Notes under the pieces: model-generated | What the model was told of the DNA's origin: nothing | Seen by the model: only the letters and a program-made list of their open reading frames with translations | The model's database searches: none | Assembly (NCBI GenBank): GCA_023412975.1 | Contig: JAEZRB010000262.1 | Coordinates: forward strand, 1-26,894 | Direction of reading: 5' to 3' | From: Bacteroidota bacterium | GTDB taxonomy: Bacteria > Bacteroidota > Bacteroidia > Chitinophagales > Chitinophagaceae | DNA: 26,894 bases | Shown: positions 21,814 to 26,894 of the stretch, in pieces | Layout of the letters: every line of letters starts with the position of its first letter | Position numbering within the stretch: the first letter of the stretch is position 1 | Position numbers and translations under genes: made by a program

Positions 21814-23925
21814 ATTTCATCCACCGCTTCCATATTAGACAATCCCATCGAATACCTTAAAGGGGTGGGTCCGCAGCGGGCGGAATTGTTGAAGAAAGAA
21901 CTGGAAATCTTCAATTTCCGGGATCTGCTCGAGCTTTTCCCCTACCGCCATGTCGACAAGACCCGGATCAACCCGATCAGCGATATCAACCCCCAGACCG
22001 ATCATATCCAGGTGGCCGGGGTACTGGTTGACCTCGAAATTGCCGGTACTAAAACCTCCCGCCGCCTGATCGGGCAACTTAGGGATAAGACAGGATTTCT
22101 CGAACTGGTCTGGTTCCAGGGGATCAACTGGATCCAAAAAACACTGGTACCCGGTCAGTCATACCTGGTTTATGGGAAACCGGGCTTCTTTAATAAAACC
22201 GCCCAGATCGTGCACCCGGAGATCGAACCCTTAACCGATGAAAAGAAAGAGGGTAAAAGTTTCCTGGAACCGGTTTACCCGGCAACGGAGAAATTGAAAA
22301 CCAGGGGATTGGGTGGCAGGCAGCTGGCCAAACTAACACAGGTGCTGCTGGCCTTGCTTCGTGAGAAAGACATTCCTGAAAACCTGCCCGCAAAAATTGT
22401 ATCCGCCCTGCAACTGATGCCCCGGTTCGAAGCTTACCGCCAGGTTCATTTCCCATCTTCAGCCTCACAATATGAAGCCGCGGTAAAAAGGCTAAAGTTT
22501 GAGGAACTGTTCATGGCGCAACTGCGAATGAACCTGATCCGTTCCCGGCGACATCGTTTTTCAAAAGGAGTGGTCTTCGACAAAGTAGGGGAGCTTTTCA
22601 ATGGTTTTTACAAAAACAACCTGCCTTTTGAGCTGACGGGCGCACAGAAACGAGTGATCAAGGAAATTAGAACCGATACCGGGAGGGGAAGACAGATGAA
22701 CCGGCTATTGCAGGGGGATGTGGGAAGTGGCAAAACCATCGTTGCCCTGCTCACGATGCTGCTGGCTGCCGACAATGGTTTCCAGGCCTGCCTGATGGCG
22801 CCCACCGCCATCCTCGCCAACCAACATTTTCATTCGATAACTGCATTATTAAAGGATATGCCGGTTTCAGTTGAATTGCTCACAGGTTCAACCAAAGCGC
22901 GGGATCGCAAGCGCATCCTGTCCGTACTGGCAACGGGCAACGCCCATATCCTGGTTGGCACCCACGCGGTGATCGAGGATGTGGTTCAGTTTCACAAACT
23001 GGGGCTGGTGATCGTAGATGAGCAGCACAAATTTGGTGTGGCCCAGCGTGCACGACTTTGGCAAAAAGCCGAAACGCCGCCACATGTGCTGGTAATGACG
23101 GCTACACCCATACCCCGCACACTTGCCATGACTGCCTACGGCGACCTGGACTATAGCGTTATTGACGAATTGCCTCCCGGCAGGCAGCCGATCATAACGG
23201 TTAACCGAAATGAATCGCAACGAAGCCGTGTGATGGATTTTCTGCGTGCCGAAATAGAAAAGGGTCGACAGGCTTATATCATCTTTCCACTAATAGAAGA
23301 AAGCGATAAACTGGATTATGAGAACCTGATGCGTGGCTATGAAACAGTAAAAGGATATTTCCCCGAGCCAAAGTTTTGGATCAGCATGGTGCATGGCAAG
23401 CAACCCGCCGAACAAAAAGAGACCAATATGCAACGTTTTGTTACCGGCGATACTCAAATCATGGTTTCAACGACGGTGATAGAGGTTGGTGTGAATGTGC
23501 CCAATGCTACGGTGATGGTGGTGGAAAGTGCGGAAAAGTTTGGGCTTTCGCAATTGCACCAATTGCGTGGCCGGGTGGGCAGGGGAGCGGAGAAAAGTTA
23601 TTGCATCCTTTTGTCAGGATCAAAACTGGGGAATGATGCCCGCGAGCGACTAAAGATCATGGTCTCCACGACCAATGGTTTTGAGATCGCGGAAAAAGAT
23701 ATGGAACTCAGGGGGCCGGGTGATATAGAAGGCACCCGGCAAAGCGGGATGCTCAATTTTAAAATTGCCAACATTGTGCAGGACCGCAACCTTTTAGATA
23801 CAGCCCGCAACCTGATCTCAGCCCTGCTGGAGCAGGACCCTGACCTCAGTTCGGCAGAAAATTTGCCGCTGAAAAACTACCTCCTGCAACAGAAAGGTAA
23901 AATGGCCTGGAGTAAAATATCGTAA
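21814..23925 (+). CDS. recG: ATP-dependent DNA helicase RecG (probable ATT start)
   Basis: 703 residues if initiated at ATT 21814. A GTG at 21865 is the first conventional start, but it would cut off the conserved SILDNPIEYLKGVGPQRAEL N-terminus; no ATG, GTG or TTG precedes it in frame back to a TAA at 21781. Domain order: wedge/OB domain (about 1-270), helicase domains with Walker A GDVGSGKT (301-308 from ATT), DEQH box, VMTATPIPRTLAM, STTVIEVGVNVPNATVMVVE and QLRGRVGRG (motif VI), then a C-terminal domain with RGPGDIEGTRQSGM. Family knowledge: it remodels stalled forks and reverses Holliday-type structures in recombination repair. It is transcribed away from the array. Confidence 0.93.
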   Translation: MSSTASILDNPIEYLKGVGPQRAELLKKELEIFNFRDLLELFPYRHVDKTRINPISDINPQTDHIQVAGVLVDLEIAGTKTSRRLIGQLRDKTGFLELVWFQGINWIQKTLVPGQSYLVYGKPGFFNKTAQIVHPEIEPLTDEKKEGKSFLEPVYPATEKLKTRGLGGRQLAKLTQVLLALLREKDIPENLPAKIVSALQLMPRFEAYRQVHFPSSASQYEAAVKRLKFEELFMAQLRMNLIRSRRHRFSKGVVFDKVGELFNGFYKNNLPFELTGAQKRVIKEIRTDTGRGRQMNRLLQGDVGSGKTIVALLTMLLAADNGFQACLMAPTAILANQHFHSITALLKDMPVSVELLTGSTKARDRKRILSVLATGNAHILVGTHAVIEDVVQFHKLGLVIVDEQHKFGVAQRARLWQKAETPPHVLVMTATPIPRTLAMTAYGDLDYSVIDELPPGRQPIITVNRNESQRSRVMDFLRAEIEKGRQAYIIFPLIEESDKLDYENLMRGYETVKGYFPEPKFWISMVHGKQPAEQKETNMQRFVTGDTQIMVSTTVIEVGVNVPNATVMVVESAEKFGLSQLHQLRGRVGRGAEKSYCILLSGSKLGNDARERLKIMVSTTNGFEIAEKDMELRGPGDIEGTRQSGMLNFKIANIVQDRNLLDTARNLISALLEQDPDLSSAENLPLKNYLLQQKGKMAWSKIS

Positions 23926-24065
23926 GGATACGAGGATAAGGATCAGGGATTTTGTGAAGCTTCCCGCTAATAATTGAACTGCAAAGAATAGCAATTGCCT
24001 AGTCAGCGTTCTTAACATAAATTTTCGGACTGTTTACCGAATATTTGCGTTAATTTAAAGAAAGA

Positions 24066-26894
24066 ATGACAAGCCTTAAGCCCTATATATTTCTCTTAGC
24101 GTTTCTTGCTCCTGTTGTTGCTGGTTTTTCCCAGGGTTATGACAATATTGAATTTATTGAAAACAAAGGTCAGTGGGATAACCGCATTAGATATAAAGCA
24201 GATGTGTATGCCGGTGCCGTATTTATGAGATCGAACGGTTTTACCATTTTGCAGCATAACAAAGACGACTACGCGAGGTATATCAACAAAAATTCGCAAC
24301 AGCATCATGCACCGGCGTCCGCGGTCACTATGGCAAAGTCGCCCGAGCCATTTGTACTTCGTTCACATTCTTATAATGTAGATTTTGTGGGTGCATCACC
24401 CAAGATGCAGGTGATCCCTGATAAGCCCATAGATACCTATAATAATTATTTTATCGGCAACGATCCCTCCAAATGGGCTTCCAATTGCAAGATCTACCAG
24501 GCAATCACCATGAAGGAGGTTTATCCTAATGTGGACGTTCGGTATTATTCGCATGAAGGTGCGATGAAATATGATATTATCGTCAAACCGGGAGCGGATA
24601 TAAGCCAGATCGCGCTAAAGTATGAAGGGGTGGAAAAGATGATGGTGAGAAATAAAGAACTCGTACTCGGCACCTCTATTGGAGAACTAAAGGAAGCGAT
24701 CCCCTCCACATACCAGTACCGCGACGAAGGCAAGGTGGAGCGTAACTGTAAATATGTGGTTAGAAATAATATCGTGCGGTTTGATGTGAAGAGTTACGAT
24801 CCAACAAAAACCCTGGTTATTGATCCCACACCAATATTTGTGTCGCTTTCCGGAAGTACCGCCAACAACTGGGGATTCACCGCGACATACGGCCCGGATG
24901 GAAGTTTCTTTGGTGGCGGGATCGTATTTCAGTCAAATTCCTTCCCGGTTTCACCCGGTGCGTTTCAAACTGTTTTCCAGGGTGGTGACGACAAGGGACT
25001 TGATCCCCATGATATCGGTATCATTAAGTTAACGCCCAACGGTGGCAATCGTGTTTACGCAACCTATCTCGGTGGTTCCAGGAACGAGCAGCCGCATAGC
25101 CTTATCTCCGACAACCAGGGCAACCTGATCATTGCCGGAAGATCCTTTTCATCGGGGTCTAACCTTCCTGAAGACAATTTCCCGACTACCGCTCCGTTGA
25201 TTGGTCCCGGCGGTGGATCTGAAATTATTATAACGAAATTGAATGCAACAGGTACTGCGCTGATCGGCTCCCGCATGATCGGTGGCGCCGGCGATGATGG
25301 TGTCAATATTAATTATAACAGGGCTGGTGATATATCACTCCAGCAAAACTATGGTGATGATGGACGAAGCGAAGTGATTATTGATGGTGCTGGAAATATT
25401 TACGTGGCTTCCTGTTCGCAATCCGTCGGAACGGCTACAAATGCGAAATTTCCTACCACAGCCGGGGCATTTCAACAGGTTTCTGGTGGCGGTCCAGACA
25501 ACCAGGATGCCGTGGTCCTGAAATTCACTCCGGATCTGTCCACTAACCTGTTTTCAACTTACCTGGGTGGTCGCGGTAACGACGCAGCCTATGTTTTATC
25601 ATTGGGGCCCAACGGCGATATATTTGTAGCGGGTGGTACACAAAGCGATGATTTTCCTGGTTCACATGCGGGAACCATAGGCACCGCCCTGCATGGCGCA
25701 TTTAATACAAATCCTGCAAATGGTGATGTGGATGGTTTCATTGCGCAGATATCAAACAATGGCGCCAACCTGATCAGGTCTACCTATATTGGTACTCCGC
25801 AGATCGATCAGGTATATGGTATTCAGTTCGACCGCAATGGGTTTCCTTATATTACGGGTCAAACCCAGGGTGCATGGCCGATCATCAACGCACCTTATAA
25901 TAACGGTAACTCCAAACAATTTATCTGCAAATTGCAGCCGGATCTTTCAGCGTATGTATACTCCACAACATTTGGTAATGGGTCAGCGCGGCCGAATATT
26001 TCCATCACGGCCTTCCTGGTTGACCGTTGTGAGAACGTATATGTTTCGGGTTGGGGTAGTGGCACCCAGGACCAGCCTGGAAATCTCTATCCTAATGCCG
26101 GCACAATTGGTTTGCCGATCACCACTGATGCGCTACAACGCTCAACCGACGGCAGGGACTTCTATTTCTTTGTATTAAAAAGAGATGCCGCATCACAGCT
26201 ATATGGTAGCTATTTCGGACAGAACCAGGGTTTCACCGATCACGTGGATGGTGGTACCAGCCGTTTTGATGCAAATGGTGTGATCTACCAGGGAGTGTGT
26301 GCCAACTGCGGTGGTAGCGTGCCTTTCCCAGCCACATTTGGTGCCTGGAGTTCTACTAATTTATCCGGCCAGGGTTGTAACCTCGGTATGATCAAGATCG
26401 CTTTTAATCTTGCTGGAGTGGGATCAGAAGTTTCATCCGCTATTGGCGGGGTGCCCGGTGATACGGCTGGTTGTTTTCCACTTGATGTTACATTTACGGA
26501 TCTTATTAGAAACGCGCAGTCTTACTACTGGAATTTTGGTGACGGCAGCCCTGAAGTAGGTCCCCTACCCGCGGCACAGGGATATACCCAGACACACACC
26601 TTCGCCAATGTTGGCACTTATCGTGTGCGACTTATTGCGGTTGACTCGGCCAGTTGTAATATCACCGATACTTCTTACATCAATATTCGGGTGGGTGATC
26701 TGAAAGCCAATCTTGATATGAGTTTTGAAAAAACAGGGGCGTGTACGGCACTCGATTACCGGTTCAATAACCTGTCGACAACCTTACCATCACGACCATT
26801 TACCGATTCGTCGTTTATCTGGGATTTCGGTGATGGTAGTCCGCAGGTGGTAGGCGGGCTCAATAGTGTAGTACATACTTTCCCTGCAGTGGGC
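24066..26894 (+). CDS. Large secreted SBBP/PKD-repeat protein (3' truncated)
   Basis: The frame is open from ATG 24066 to the last base, 943 codons visible. MTSLKPYIFLLAFLAPVVAG is a signal peptide ending near FSQ. About 25-250 is a DUF7948-type domain (IEFIENKGQWDNRIRYKADV, VDVRYYSHEGAMKYDIIVKP, TLVIDPTPIFVSL). About 250-790 is a series of SBBP beta-propeller-like repeats of the ATYLGGSRNEQPHSLISDNQ, STYLGGRGNDAAYVLSLGPN and FVAGGTQSDDFPGS type. From about 800 there are PKD domains with WNFGDG (822-827) and WDFGDG (919-924). In Bacteroidota such proteins usually end in a type 9 secretion signal and sit on the cell surface in adhesion or gliding-related roles; the end lies outside the window. 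Confidence 0.85.
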   Translation, partial: MTSLKPYIFLLAFLAPVVAGFSQGYDNIEFIENKGQWDNRIRYKADVYAGAVFMRSNGFTILQHNKDDYARYINKNSQQHHAPASAVTMAKSPEPFVLRSHSYNVDFVGASPKMQVIPDKPIDTYNNYFIGNDPSKWASNCKIYQAITMKEVYPNVDVRYYSHEGAMKYDIIVKPGADISQIALKYEGVEKMMVRNKELVLGTSIGELKEAIPSTYQYRDEGKVERNCKYVVRNNIVRFDVKSYDPTKTLVIDPTPIFVSLSGSTANNWGFTATYGPDGSFFGGGIVFQSNSFPVSPGAFQTVFQGGDDKGLDPHDIGIIKLTPNGGNRVYATYLGGSRNEQPHSLISDNQGNLIIAGRSFSSGSNLPEDNFPTTAPLIGPGGGSEIIITKLNATGTALIGSRMIGGAGDDGVNINYNRAGDISLQQNYGDDGRSEVIIDGAGNIYVASCSQSVGTATNAKFPTTAGAFQQVSGGGPDNQDAVVLKFTPDLSTNLFSTYLGGRGNDAAYVLSLGPNGDIFVAGGTQSDDFPGSHAGTIGTALHGAFNTNPANGDVDGFIAQISNNGANLIRSTYIGTPQIDQVYGIQFDRNGFPYITGQTQGAWPIINAPYNNGNSKQFICKLQPDLSAYVYSTTFGNGSARPNISITAFLVDRCENVYVSGWGSGTQDQPGNLYPNAGTIGLPITTDALQRSTDGRDFYFFVLKRDAASQLYGSYFGQNQGFTDHVDGGTSRFDANGVIYQGVCANCGGSVPFPATFGAWSSTNLSGQGCNLGMIKIAFNLAGVGSEVSSAIGGVPGDTAGCFPLDVTFTDLIRNAQSYYWNFGDGSPEVGPLPAAQGYTQTHTFANVGTYRVRLIAVDSASCNITDTSYINIRVGDLKANLDMSFEKTGACTALDYRFNNLSTTLPSRPFTDSSFIWDFGDGSPQVVGGLNSVVHTFPAVG

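Noticed and set aside
25789..26178. 129-codon frame inside the large secreted protein
   Set aside because: Out-of-frame overlap with a continuous 943-codon gene.

Overview
The window looks like a chromosomal segment from a Bacteroidota bacterium, most likely Chitinophagaceae or a near relative. This is inferred from a secreted DUF7948/SBBP/PKD-type protein, many short lipoproteins, a PVC-type cytochrome with HEAT repeats, DUF6794 and DUF2306 proteins, and the general lack of Shine-Dalgarno sequences. No rRNA, tRNA or CRISPR array was seen.

Layout. (1) 1-7302 is ordinary chromosome: the 3' part of a glucose/sorbosone-dehydrogenase-like HEAT-repeat cytochrome c protein, an HxlR regulator, a DUF2306 membrane protein, a minus-strand operon cupin-GNAT-MDR reductase, and a divergent LysR regulator. 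(2) 7377-19963 is the notable part. About 12.6 kb of small genes lie all on the minus strand, and most are followed within 3-31 nt of the stop codon by a 140-250 bp imperfect inverted-repeat site. The sites have outer arms of the type GCCGCTAAC...GTTAGCGGC, inner arms that are complementary within a site but differ between sites, and shared internal motifs. This is the architecture of integron gene cassettes with attC sites. No integrase gene is present, so I read it as a cassette array without integrase (CALIN-like). The cargo is typical of cassettes: mntA/hepT and higBA toxin-antitoxin loci, an AbiGi-like abortive-infection protein, a HEPN-like protein, several lipoproteins, an alpha/beta hydrolase, a SnoaL-like protein, DoxX and DUF4287. 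The array is decaying: hepT carries a premature stop, higBA is frameshifted and truncated, and several sites are half-lost. An intact IS1182-family element (16402-18148, ACGG target duplication) sits in one attC-like site, and a remnant of a related element sits at the same position of another. (3) 20100-26894 is chromosome again: a WecA/TagO-type glycosyl-1-phosphate transferase, an intergenic region with a 129 bp MITE-like element and a long hairpin, recG (probable ATT start), and the first 943 codons of a large secreted repeat protein that runs off the window.

How the parts work together: the cassette genes share no pathway. What unites them is the repeated attC-like site, which suggests capture by site-specific recombination. 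The cupin-GNAT-reductase operon and the divergent LysR gene form a plausible regulated unit outside the array.
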